A DNA stretch of 64,000 nucleotides from Burkholderiaceae bacterium (GTDB lineage Bacteria > Pseudomonadota > Gammaproteobacteria > Burkholderiales > Burkholderiaceae_D), in the NCBI GenBank assembly GCA_019232795.1, contig JAFANH010000031.1:1-64000 (forward strand), read 5' to 3'. The translations under genes were made by a program, and so were the position numbers. Every line of letters begins with the position of its first letter. Position 1 is the first letter of the stretch. Positions 34,597-44,200 of the stretch are shown in pieces. The notes beneath the pieces were generated by a model. It was not told where the DNA came from and searched no databases. It saw nothing but the letters and a program-made list of their open reading frames with translations.

Positions 34597-37107
34597 ATGA
34601 TAGGTCTGTCGCTCAAAATGACGGCGCGCGATTGGCGCGCCGGCGAATTGCGCTTTCTGCTGGTGGCCTTGATCGTGGCCGTGGCGGCGTTGGCTTCGGT
34701 CGGCTTCTTCGTCGATCGCATGCGTACCGGTCTCAACCGCGACGCTCACCAATTGCTGGGCGCCGATATCGTGATCGGCGCCGACCAACCCATCAACCCG
34801 GCCTGGCGCGCCGAAGCGCAGCGGCGCGGCCTGCAACTCGCCGAAACTGTGTCTTTCCCCAGCATGGCGATGACATTGCAGGGCGACGATTCGATTGCGC
34901 AACTGGCCTCGCTCAAGGCAGTGTCGCCCGGTTATCCCTTGCGCGGGCACTTGACTGTGGCCACAGGAGCGAATGCGGCGGGAGAGGCTACGCACGATAT
35001 TCCACAAGCCGGCACGGTCTGGGTCGACCCGGTGCTGCTGCCGAAGTTGAACATGAACTTGAACGGCTCACTCAAGCTAGGTGACGCGGTGTTCAAAGTG
35101 ACGCGGACGATCGCCAAGGAACCCGATCGCGGCGCCTCCTTCGTCAATTTCGCGCCGCGCATCATGCTGAACCTGGCCGACCTGCCGGCCACGCACCTGG
35201 TTCAAAACGGCTCGCGCGTCAACTATCGTTTGCTGGTGGCGGGCGAGCCCGCCGCCACGGCCGATTATCAGAAATGGGTGCAGGCGGCGATCAGCCATGA
35301 CAATGCGCGCGGCGTCGCCATCGAATCGCTGGAAACGAATCAGCAGGAAATGCGGACCACGCTGGACCGCGCCAACCGCTTCCTCTCGTTGGTGGCACTG
35401 CTGTCCGCCATGCTGGCCGCGGTGGCCGTCGCCATGGCGGCGCGCCGTTTCATGCTGCGCCATCTCGATGCTTGCGCCATGCTGCGCTGCCTGGGTCTGA
35501 CACAAAACCAGGTAACGCTGCTGTATCTGCTGGAATTTGCATTGGTCGGCCTGGTTGGCAGCGTCGTCGGCGCCGTGCTCGGCTATAGCGCACATTTCCT
35601 GTTGATCGAGTGGCTGGGCAAGCTGGTGTCGAACGACATGCCGCCGGCCAATTGGTTGCCTGGCCTGCAGGCGGTTGCGACCGGCATGGTGCTGCTGGTC
35701 GGTTTTGCGCTGCCACCCATTCTGCAACTGCGCAACGTGCCGCATAACCGTGTCATCCGGCGCGAGCAGGAAGCGCCGCAGGCTGCTACGGTGGCGACCT
35801 ATGTACTCGGCCTGGTCAGCTTCGCGGCGCTGTTGCTGTGGCAAACCGCGAATCTCAAGTTGGCGGCCCTGACCGCCGGCGGCTTTCTTGGTTGCCTGCT
35901 GGTATTTTCCCTGGTGGCCTGGCTGGGCCTGAAATCGTTGCGCCGCTTGCGCGAATTGTTTCCGCATCCGAGCTGGCGTTTCGCGGTGACGGCCTTGCAG
36001 CGTCGGGCCGGCGCCACCGTGGTGCAAACCGTGTCGTTGGCGCTGGGCTTGATGGCCCTATTGCTGTTGACTGTGGTGCGCGGCGATTTGATCGCAGCCT
36101 GGAAAAATTCGACGCCGCCCGATGCACCCAATCATTTCCTCATCAATATCCAGCCGGACCAGAAGGAGCAAATCGCAGCGCACCTGTTGAGTGCCGGCGT
36201 ATCCAGGCCTGAGCTATATCCGATGATGCGCGGCCGCCTGGTGCGCATCAATGACAAGACCATCACCGGCAAGACCTATGTGGAACAGCGGGCGCAACAC
36301 CTGGTCGATCGCGAATTCAACCTTTCGACCATGCGCGAGTTGCCGCCGCTGAACTCGGTGGTTGCCGGGCGCTGGTATGCCGACGAGAACGGCAAGCCGG
36401 AAGCTTCGGTGGAAGAGGGCATAGCCAAGACGCTCGATATCCACCTGGGTGACAAGCTGGTGTTCGACGTCGCCGGCCAGAGCGTGGCGGCGACGGTGAG
36501 CAGCCTGCGCAAGCTCGAATGGGGTTCGATGCGCGTCAATTTCTTCGTCATCATCAATCCCAAGGCCATGGCCGACATGCCGCAGACCTGGATAACGGCC
36601 TTCCATTTGCCCGAGACCGATCTGAATTTCATCAATGTGCTGACACGCGAATATCCCAATCTGACCGCAATCGACGTCGGCAGCGTGCTCAAACAGGTCC
36701 GCGAAGTGATCGATCAAGTGGTTACTGCGGTCGAGTTCCTGTTCCTGTTTGCGCTGGCGGCCGGCGTGCTGGTGCTGTACGCGGCGCTGGCCAGCTCTCA
36801 GGATGAGCGCAAGCGCGAAGCCGGCATCCTGCGTGCGCTGGGCGCTACCCGCGGGCAGTTGTCGCAGGCGCAATGGATAGAATTCGCCCTGACCGGCGGC
36901 TTGGCTGGCGCCCTGGCGGCCACAGGCGCGGTAGCCGTGGGGTGGTCGCTGGCGCGGTTCGTGTTCGACTTCAGCTGGCACTTTGACCCGCTGGTATGGT
37001 TGGCCGGTATCGTGGTCGGCGGCGCCTGTGCCCTGGTCGGCGGCTGGGCCGGCCTGCGCAATGTGCTGAAATCGCCGCCTTTGCAGACTTTGCGGGAAGC
37101 CAGCTAA
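34597..37107 (+). CDS. FtsX-like ABC transporter permease (YbbP type)
   Basis: An 836-residue membrane protein with the two-module FtsX/MacB-type layout. An N-terminal helix (residues about 20-40) is followed by a large periplasmic domain, then helices at about 260-460 (LVALLSAMLAAVAVAMAARR, ALVGLVGSVVGAVLGYSAHF). A second periplasmic domain and C-terminal helices follow (FLFLFALAAGVLVLYAALA, LTGGLAGALAATGAVAVGW). RKREAGILRALGATRGQL is the conserved signature. In E. coli YbbP pairs with ATPase YbbA; no ATPase gene adjoins it here. Substrate unknown. It lies 18 bp after the deaminase, so co-transcription is likely. Confidence 0.87.
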   Translation: MIGLSLKMTARDWRAGELRFLLVALIVAVAALASVGFFVDRMRTGLNRDAHQLLGADIVIGADQPINPAWRAEAQRRGLQLAETVSFPSMAMTLQGDDSIAQLASLKAVSPGYPLRGHLTVATGANAAGEATHDIPQAGTVWVDPVLLPKLNMNLNGSLKLGDAVFKVTRTIAKEPDRGASFVNFAPRIMLNLADLPATHLVQNGSRVNYRLLVAGEPAATADYQKWVQAAISHDNARGVAIESLETNQQEMRTTLDRANRFLSLVALLSAMLAAVAVAMAARRFMLRHLDACAMLRCLGLTQNQVTLLYLLEFALVGLVGSVVGAVLGYSAHFLLIEWLGKLVSNDMPPANWLPGLQAVATGMVLLVGFALPPILQLRNVPHNRVIRREQEAPQAATVATYVLGLVSFAALLLWQTANLKLAALTAGGFLGCLLVFSLVAWLGLKSLRRLRELFPHPSWRFAVTALQRRAGATVVQTVSLALGLMALLLLTVVRGDLIAAWKNSTPPDAPNHFLINIQPDQKEQIAAHLLSAGVSRPELYPMMRGRLVRINDKTITGKTYVEQRAQHLVDREFNLSTMRELPPLNSVVAGRWYADENGKPEASVEEGIAKTLDIHLGDKLVFDVAGQSVAATVSSLRKLEWGSMRVNFFVIINPKAMADMPQTWITAFHLPETDLNFINVLTREYPNLTAIDVGSVLKQVREVIDQVVTAVEFLFLFALAAGVLVLYAALASSQDERKREAGILRALGATRGQLSQAQWIEFALTGGLAGALAATGAVAVGWSLARFVFDFSWHFDPLVWLAGIVVGGACALVGGWAGLRNVLKSPPLQTLREAS

Positions 37108-37127
37108 TTTCAGCCAAACTATAGAAC

Positions 37128-37222
37128 CCCTCTCCCGTTTGCGGGAGAGGGTGTTGGTCAAGACCGGATGTCTTGCAAGCACCCTCTCCCCCGGCCCTTC
37201 TCCCACCTTCGTGGGCGAGGGG
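37128..37222. repeat. CCCTCTCCC-type palindromic repeat
   Basis: A 10-bp perfect hairpin (CCCTCTCCCG/CGGGAGAGGG, 37128-37151) is followed at 37190-37222 by a second CCCTCTCCC block with its own hairpin (CCCACCTTCGTGGG). It belongs to the dispersed intergenic repeats of Proteobacteria and may also slow transcription after the permease gene. It lies before the globin start. Confidence 0.6.
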
Positions 37223-37276
37223 GCAAGCGATGTTCGAATTCGGTCTCGCGCAAGACCTGGGATTCGATACGGTATC

Positions 37277-37693
37277 ATGTCGCCTATGACGGACGACAAT
37301 ATTCAAGATCAGGAAATCACGCTGTACGACTGGATCGGCGGCGCCGACAAGCTGCGCCAGCTGGTCGACCGTTTTTATGACCTGATGGACCTGGAACCGG
37401 ATTTTTCCGGCATCCGTGCTCTGCATCCGAGCACGCTGGACGGCTCGCGCGACAAGCTGTACTGGTTTCTGTCCGGCTGGAGCGGCGGTCCCAACCTGTA
37501 TATCGAACAATTCGGCCATCCGCGCCTGCGCGCGCGCCATCTGCCGTATGCGATCGCTTCCAGCGAGCGCGACCAGTGGCTGCGCTGCATGGCATGGGCC
37601 ATGCAGGAGGTCGGCATGGACGAGGCCTTGCAATTACGCCTGATGCAGTCCTTCTACGACACGGCCGACTGGATGCGCAATAAAGCGGATTAA
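37277..37693 (+). CDS. Group II truncated haemoglobin
   Basis: A 138-residue 2-on-2 globin. The frame is open 46 codons earlier, but that part is repeat DNA, so ATG 37277 (or 37286) is chosen. The group II pattern is clear: LYDWIGGADKLRQLVDRFYD, SGWSGGPNLYIEQFGHPRLR, then the proximal His in RARHLPY, and the G-helix Trp in QWLRCMAWAM. Group II globins bind O2 or NO and are linked to stress protection or oxygen handling; the exact role here is unknown. It lies 15 bp before rmuC on the same strand. Confidence 0.9.
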   Translation: MSPMTDDNIQDQEITLYDWIGGADKLRQLVDRFYDLMDLEPDFSGIRALHPSTLDGSRDKLYWFLSGWSGGPNLYIEQFGHPRLRARHLPYAIASSERDQWLRCMAWAMQEVGMDEALQLRLMQSFYDTADWMRNKAD

Positions 37694-37708
37694 AGCAGAC
37701 TACAGACA

Positions 37709-39085
37709 ATGACTATCGTCGAAATCCTTACCTTGCTGCTGTTGGCGGCCGTGCTGATCCTGCAACTGATCGCCCTGATGAAAAAAAGCGGCGGCGACGT
37801 CGCCAGCCAAATCAACGCATTGCAAAACGACTTGCGCCAGCATCAACAGCAGAACGGCGAGCGCAGCGAACGCAGCGAACGCGAATTGCGCACCGAAGTG
37901 CAAAGCTCGGCGCAAGGTACGCGCCAGGAGCTGAGCGGCAATTTCACGCAATTTCAGCAGACCCTGGCCACGCAGCTCGAAGCGATCCGGCAGGCGGTGT
38001 TGCAGCAAGGGCAGAGCGGACGCGAGGAACAGGCCGCCGCCCTCAAGCGCTTCGGCGATGCCCTGAACCAGTCGCTGACCAGCCTGACCGAAGCCAACGA
38101 GCGGCGCATGGCGGAAATACGCGGCACGCTGGAAACCAAGATCAAGGAACTGCAAACCGACAATGGCACGCGCCTCGAGGAAATGCGCAAGACCGTGGAC
38201 GAGAAGCTGCATGCCACGCTGGAGCAGCGCCTGGGCGAATCGTTCAAGCTGGTGTCCGACCGCCTGGAGAAGGTGCACCAGGGTCTGGGTGAAATGCAAC
38301 AGCTTGCCATCGGCGTGGGCGACCTCAAGCGCGTGCTGACCAACGTCAAGACGCGTGGCACCTGGGGCGAAGTGCAGCTGGAAATGCTGCTGGAGCAGGT
38401 ATTGACTGTCGACCAATACGCGAAGAACGTCGAGACCGTGCCGGGCACCGGTGAGCGTGTCGAATTTGCGATCAAGCTGCCGGGCCAGGATCACGGCGCC
38501 ACGCCAGTCTGGATGCCGATTGACGCCAAGTTCCCCAAGGAGCAATACGAGCGATTGGTCGATGCCGCCGAGCGCGCCGATGCTGAAGCGGTGGCATTGG
38601 CCGGGCGCGAGCTTGAGCGCGCGATCCGCAACGAAGCCAAGACTATCGCCGACAAATACCTGTCGCCGCCGCTGACCACCGACTTCGCCATCCTGTTCCT
38701 GCCTACCGAGGGACTGTACGCCGAAGTGATGCGCCGCCCAGGCCTGGCAGACGAATTGCAGCGCAGCTGTCGCATCAGCATTGCCGGGCCTTCCACCTTA
38801 TCGGCGCTGTTGAACAGCCTGCAAATGGGTTTCCGTACGCTGGCGCTGGAAAAACGCTCCTCGGAAGTATGGCAGGTGCTGGGCGCGGTCAAGACCGAAT
38901 TCGGCAAGTTCGGCGACGTGCTGTCCGCCACCAAGCAGACGCTGGAGCGCGCCGCCAAGAATATCGAAAGCGCCGAAACCCGCAGCCGCCAGATGGCGCG
39001 CAAGCTCAAGTCCGTGGAGGCCTTGCCGAGCGAGACTGCACAGTTGCTGTTGGGGCCGGATGGCTTGGAGGCAAGCGAGGAGTAG
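37709..39085 (+). CDS. rmuC: DNA recombination protein RmuC
   Basis: A 458-residue protein with an N-terminal hydrophobic helix (TLLLLAAVLILQLIALM), then a long Gln/Glu/Arg-rich coiled coil (residues about 30-190). The PD-(D/E)xK-like nuclease fold region follows (RGTWGEVQLEMLLEQVL, PVWMPIDAKFPKEQYERL, FAILFLPTEGLYAEV). RmuC limits inversion and rearrangement at short inverted repeats; its biochemical action is poorly known. The motifs match the family fully. Transcribed with the globin gene. Confidence 0.93.
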   Translation: MTIVEILTLLLLAAVLILQLIALMKKSGGDVASQINALQNDLRQHQQQNGERSERSERELRTEVQSSAQGTRQELSGNFTQFQQTLATQLEAIRQAVLQQGQSGREEQAAALKRFGDALNQSLTSLTEANERRMAEIRGTLETKIKELQTDNGTRLEEMRKTVDEKLHATLEQRLGESFKLVSDRLEKVHQGLGEMQQLAIGVGDLKRVLTNVKTRGTWGEVQLEMLLEQVLTVDQYAKNVETVPGTGERVEFAIKLPGQDHGATPVWMPIDAKFPKEQYERLVDAAERADAEAVALAGRELERAIRNEAKTIADKYLSPPLTTDFAILFLPTEGLYAEVMRRPGLADELQRSCRISIAGPSTLSALLNSLQMGFRTLALEKRSSEVWQVLGAVKTEFGKFGDVLSATKQTLERAAKNIESAETRSRQMARKLKSVEALPSETAQLLLGPDGLEASEE

Positions 39086-39125
39086 TATTACTCCGACTTC
39101 TCCGCATTGCGTACGCTGTAGGTGC

Positions 39126-39449
39126 TTATGCCGCCAACTTGGCGCTGGCTAGTCGATTTAGGCTCACACCTTGTTCCGCAGCCTGCATCGCCAAGGCGCG
39201 ATGCACTTCCGGAGGGATGCGCACTCTGAATTCGCCGCTGTAATGTTTGTCAGCCAAAGGTGCGGGAATGTCTTCGTTATTGGCTCGCATATCTGCGACG
39301 ACTTCAGTCACCATCTTCCGAATACCGGATAGTGCTTTCTCGGGCGTAGGGGCTAGCCAGGATAGGGAAGGGAATTCCGCACACAATCCCACATGTTCAC
39401 CGTCTGCCGGCGACCAGGTGACCCTATAAGTGTAGTGGTCAACGCTCAT
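39126..39449 (-). CDS. hicB: HicB-type antitoxin
   Basis: A 107-residue antitoxin: an N-terminal HicB domain (YTYRVTWSPADGEHVGLCAE, FPSLSWLAPTPEKAL) with the RNase-H-like fold, and a C-terminal ribbon-helix-helix (GEFRVRIPPEVHRALAMQA, EQGVSLNRLASAKL). It should bind the HicA-like toxin and repress its own promoter. Its ATG lies inside the end of the toxin frame (overlap about 11 bp), the normal toxin-first order. The toxin frame is broken, so this antitoxin may be orphaned. Confidence 0.87.
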   Translation of the reverse strand: MSVDHYTYRVTWSPADGEHVGLCAEFPSLSWLAPTPEKALSGIRKMVTEVVADMRANNEDIPAPLADKHYSGEFRVRIPPEVHRALAMQAAEQGVSLNRLASAKLAA

Positions 39450-39697
39450 TTTCCTGCTCCTTCAACTTGCCTATAGCTTGCAGCACCTGCCGCACTTGAT
39501 AGGCCTTGGCTTTGCCCTTGTCGTTTTGAATATTCACGCGTGGGTCACCCGGCCAAGGGGTTTTGAATACGGCATGACTTGTACCGGACTGGCGTGGTGC
39601 CCCAAAATAATTCCTCGCAAACCTTGAACAATTCCGAATAGCGGATATTTGCCGGTTCCCGCCGCATCTGGTCGAGAATCTTCTTGGTTGAAGTCAT
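39439..39697 (-). pseudogene. hicA: HicA-like toxin, frameshifted
   Basis: From the ATG at 39697 the frame reads MTSTKKILDQMRREPAN, IRYSELFKVCEELF and then goes out of register at a T run, ending early. Dropping one base of that run (TTTT, plus-strand 39604-39607) restores the expected toxin: GAPRQSGTSHAVFKTPWPGD, PRVNIQNDKGKAKAYQVRQV, LQAIGKLKEQ. With the base removed the length would be about 85 residues. The catalytic-type His is in SGTSHAV. HicA toxins cleave mRNA. It is either a natural +1 insertion or a sequencing error in a homopolymer. Confidence 0.72.
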
Positions 39698-39702
39698 GGT
39701 TT

Positions 39703-39731
39703 ATGGTATCAATAGTGGCACCATTTGTCAA
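39703..39731 (-). promoter_or_regulatory. Promoter of the hicAB pair
   Basis: On the minus strand TTGACA (39726-39731) and TACCAT (39703-39708) lie 17 bp apart. The start would fall within a base or two of the toxin ATG at 39697, implying a nearly leaderless transcript. Confidence 0.6.
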
Positions 39732-39732
39732 A

Positions 39733-39756
39733 GAAGGTCAGAAGGTCAGAAGGTCA
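39733..39756. repeat. Three tandem copies of GAAGGTCA
   Basis: An 8-bp unit repeated three times without mismatch, just upstream of the hicAB promoter. The rest of 39757-40033 has no convincing gene. Confidence 0.85.
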
Positions 39757-40033
39757 CTCGGAAGTTTTGCCGACCAATCACAGTTAGAGAGGCGTTGAAA
39801 TTGCCGCCATCCGGTAAATCAGGCTGCGCATTACCGTTGCTGGCGCCTGCAATAAGCCATAGAGTGCAACACGATACGAAGATTTGACCGTAGCCGTGGG
39901 GCAACCAGCAAGCATCGATTGACGCAATGCAGTAATCTCGCGATACTTCTTAGCCCGTTGTTCGCGCTATTGGTGCAACACCGTGCCACCAGGCCGGAAA
40001 CGGCAAAATTCACCTTATCCAGGAGATAGTTTT

Positions 40034-41212
40034 ATGTCGCGCGCAGGATTCTTCACCCTCGCCCCCACCTCTGTCTTAGCCCTCGCCCTCGTTGCATCCC
40101 TCGCCGCATGCCAAAAGAGCCCGCTGGACAATACCGCCAAGGGCGCGACCAATCCGAGCGATCCGCCCATCCTGATGGCGGCCGAAGACATCATTACCCT
40201 GCATACCGGTTCGCTGGCGTCGGGCACGGTCATCACAGGCTCGATCCAACCCGAGCGGCGTGCCGATCTGCGCGCCGAGGTTTCGGCAGTGGTATTGCAA
40301 GTCTTGAAGGAAAATGGCGAAAGCGTGAGGCGTGGCGATTTGCTGGTACGGCTGGACGACACAGCCATCCGCGACAGCTTGACCTCGGCCGAGGCGGCCG
40401 AGCGCGCGGCCGACCAGGCTTACGATCAGGCTGAACGGCAATTCCAGCGCCTCAAGACCTTGCGCGCATCGGGCATGGCTTCCGCTCAGCAGCTGGAAGA
40501 CGCTGAAATCCACCGCAATACGACGCAAAGCGACAAGGCTGCCGCCGAGACGCGTACCGTGCAGGCGCGCCAGCAGATGCAGCGCACGGCGGTGCGCGCA
40601 CCGTTCGATGGCATCGTCAGTGAGCGCAAGGTATCGGCCGGCGATACGGCCGCGATCGGTAAGGAACTGGTCAAGGTGATCGACCCGGCCAGCGTGCGCT
40701 TCGACGGCTTCGTCTCGGCCGATCGCATCGGCAGCGTCGCGCTCGGACAGAAAGTCGGTTTCCGCATCAACGGCTATGGCCAGCAGGAATTCGAAGGTAC
40801 GGTCAAACGCGTCGAAGCTTCGGCCGATCCGACTACGCGCCAGGTCGAAGTGTTGGTGGCATTTGTTGATAATTCCGGCAATACCCAAAATCAGCCGCAT
40901 GCCCAGCCACTCGTTTCGGGTCTGTATGCGGAAGGACGGATAGAAACCAGCAGCACGGCGGCCCTGATGGTGCCGGATGCGGTGTTGATGCACAACGGTG
41001 ACCATGCCTATGCTTGGCGTCTGCAAGGCAGCACCGTGAAAAAAGTCGAAGTGGTGCTGGGCGAGCGCGATGTTCGCCACGGCGACTACGCGGTACGCAG
41101 CGGTCTGAAGGATGGCGACCAGGTGGTGCGCAACCCGCAGTCTAACCTCAAGGACGGCGCCAAGGTTGAAGCGATGGCCGCCGCCATGAGTTCTGCGAAA
41201 AAAGTCCAATAG
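40034..41212 (+). CDS. RND efflux periplasmic adaptor lipoprotein
   Basis: A 392-residue membrane-fusion protein. The ATG at 40034 follows AGGAG and opens a lipoprotein signal with LAAC lipobox (Cys about 27). The HlyD/AcrA layout is seen: barrel-sandwich (RRADLRAEVSAVVLQVLKE, GESVRRGDLLVRLDD), a coiled coil, then VRAPFDGIVSERKVSAGDTA and the beta-barrel part. It bridges the inner-membrane pump to an outer-membrane channel. The pump gene follows 11 bp later; no outer-membrane factor is in the window. Substrates are unknown. Confidence 0.92.
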   Translation: MSRAGFFTLAPTSVLALALVASLAACQKSPLDNTAKGATNPSDPPILMAAEDIITLHTGSLASGTVITGSIQPERRADLRAEVSAVVLQVLKENGESVRRGDLLVRLDDTAIRDSLTSAEAAERAADQAYDQAERQFQRLKTLRASGMASAQQLEDAEIHRNTTQSDKAAAETRTVQARQQMQRTAVRAPFDGIVSERKVSAGDTAAIGKELVKVIDPASVRFDGFVSADRIGSVALGQKVGFRINGYGQQEFEGTVKRVEASADPTTRQVEVLVAFVDNSGNTQNQPHAQPLVSGLYAEGRIETSSTAALMVPDAVLMHNGDHAYAWRLQGSTVKKVEVVLGERDVRHGDYAVRSGLKDGDQVVRNPQSNLKDGAKVEAMAAAMSSAKKVQ

Positions 41213-41223
41213 AGGAGCAATCG

Positions 41224-44200
41224 ATGTTCCTGTCCGATTTCAGTATCCGGCGGCCGATCGCCATGATCGTGATCGTGATCGCCTTGATGGCCATGGGCCT
41301 GCTGGCGCTCACCAAGCTGCGTGTCAACCAGATTCCCGACGTGGAATTTCCCATGATCGTGATCGATATTCCTTATCCGGGCGCGTCGCCGGAAACGGTT
41401 GAGCGCGAGATCATCGACCGCGTCGAAAAGTCGCTGCAAAGCATCACCGGCGTCCACGAAATCCGTTCCACCTCCAACGAGGGTGATGCTTCCATCACTA
41501 TCCTGTTCAACTTCAAAAAGAACATGGTGGAAGCGTCCGACGAGATCCGCAATGCGATTGCCGCGGTGCGCTACAAGCTGCCGGTGGAAATGCGCGAACC
41601 GATGCTGCAGCGCATCGACCCCTCGGCGCAGCCTATCATGGAGATATCGCTGTCCTCGACCACGCAGAGCCATGCGGAAATCTCGCGCCTGGCGGAAGAC
41701 GTGCTGGCCGACAAATTCCGCAGCATCGACGGCGTGGCCGTGGTCAACATCAATGGCTCGTTGAAACGCGAATTGAGCGTGTTGCTGAAAGCGGAAAAGC
41801 TGCGCGAATACAATGTCTCGGTGGCCGATGTGGTTAATGCCCTGCGCAACCAGAACACCACGGCGCCGGTCGGCAAGATACGCGGCCAGCTTGACGAGCA
41901 GAGCATACGCCTGGTCGGACGCATAGAATCGCCGGCCGAATTCGAGAGCATCGTCGTCAAGCGCCAAGGCGACGAGATGGTGCGCCTGAGCCAAGTCGCC
42001 ACCACCACCGACGGCTTCGCCGATGTGGCCGGCTACAGTATGCATAACGGCCGTCCAGATGTCGGCTTGTCGCTGGTCCGTTCGCGCGATTCGAGTACGG
42101 TCGCGGTCGCCGCCAAGGCGCGCGACATGATTAATGAGATCAACAAGACGCTGCCCACCGGTACCAAGCTCGAAGTGACGCAAGATGGTGGCCGCGATGC
42201 CGAAGACAGCCTGCATAACGTCACCCATGCCCTCATTTTCGGCGCCGGCCTGACGATTTTCGTGGTCTATGTCTTCCTCAATTCCTGGCGCTCGACGCTG
42301 ATTACCGCGCTGTCCCTGCCGACTTCGGTCATCGCCGCCTTCATCGCGGTATGGCTGTGCGGCTTCACGCTCAACTTCATGACCCTGCTTGGCCTGTCAC
42401 TGGCCATCGGCGTGCTGATCGACGATGCCATCGTGGTGCGTGAGAATATCGTGCGTTACATGGAGAGTGGGGTCGACCGGCGCACCGCCGCCAGTGAAGG
42501 CACCAAGGAAATCGGCCTCGCCGTGGCGGCAACAACCTTCTCCATCATTGCCGTGTTCGTTCCGGTGGCGTTCATGCAGGGTGGGCCAGGCGAGTGGTTC
42601 CGGCCGTTTGCCTTGACCGTGGCCTGCTCGGTACTGGTCAGCCTGTTCATTTCGTTTACGCTTGATCCCATGCTGTCGGCTTACTGGGGCGACCCGCCCG
42701 GTCAGCATCTGATGCCGAAAAAAGGTATTTCTGCGTGGCTGGCGAAATTCAATGTCTGGTTCGACCACCAGTCCGACCGCTACGGTTACGTGATCGCGTG
42801 GGCGCTACATCACCGGCGCTGGATGGCGGCAATCGCGATTGCCTCCTTCTTCGGCGCCATCGGCCTGCAATACTGGAAAGGCGGGTCCGAATTCCTCCCG
42901 GTCACTGATTACGGCATCATTGCAGTCGACATCCGCACGCCGTCAAGCGCAAGCGTCGACTATGCGCGCCTGAAAGTGGAGCGCGCTTCAGAGCTGGCCA
43001 CCACTTTGCCGGAAACCAAGGCTACCAATGACTATGCCAACGTGGGCAGCGGACGCGTCTATGTCGATCTCGGCAAGGCTGCCGAACGCAAGCGCTCGGC
43101 CCGGCAGATCGCCGCCGATTTGCGCAAGCTGATGGCGCGCCTGGTCGGCGCCGAATACGTCGTGCTCGACGATCTCAACAATGGTGCGCGCAAGCCGGTG
43201 CAAATCCAGTTCTATGGGCCCGATGCGCGCCGCTTGAACGCGATCACCGACGACTTCATGCAAAAGCTGAAAACCGTGCCGGGTGCGGTCGACGTCGGCC
43301 TGTCGGAGCAGGAGCCCAAGGACGAATTGAAGATTGAACTGCATCGCGGCCTGGCCAATTCGCTCGGCATTTCGGCCAACGACATCGCCCAGGCCCTGCG
43401 TGTCGCCTTCGCCGGCGTTGAAGTCGGCGACTGGATCGACCCCACCGGCGAAACGCGTGACGTCGCCGTGCGACTCGACCCGGCGGACCGCGTCAGAGCC
43501 GAGAATATCGAACACTTGCCGATCGCGGTGGGCAACTCCAATGTGCTGGTGCCGCTTGACCAGATCGCCACCATCACCATGGGCAAGGGACCGGCCAAAA
43601 TTCAGCACGTCGGCGGCAAGCGCATGATCGCGGTATCGGCCAATGCGCAGGGGCGTTCGGCCGGTGAAGTGACGGACGACGCCATGAAGATCGCCAAAAC
43701 CATCGACTTTCCGCCCGGCTACGGCCTGGAACTCGGCGGCGCATCGAAGGACCAGCAGGAAGTGTTTTCCAGCATGCTGATTGCCCTCATCATGGGTATC
43801 GGCCTCATGTACCTGGTGTTGGTAATGCAGTTCGGTTCGTTCACAGCACCGCTGCCGGTCATGATGTCCTTGCCTCTGTCGCTGATCGGTGTGGTGGTCA
43901 GCCTGTTGATCACCGGCGGCACGCTCAACCTGATGAGCTTCATCGGCATCATCATGCTGATGGGCCTGGTGGCCAAGAATGCCATCCTGTTGCTCGACTG
44001 TGCGCGCAAGCGCGAAGCGGAAGGTGTGGACCGTGAAGAGGCTTTGATGTATGCCGGCCGCAAGCGCCTGCGCCCCATCCTGATGACGACCTTTGCGCTG
44101 ATCGCCGGCATGATGCCGGTGGCAATTGGCGTTGGCGAGGGCGGCGAGTTCTACCGGCCGATGGCGGTCGCCATCATAGGCGGCACCATTACCTCCACCT

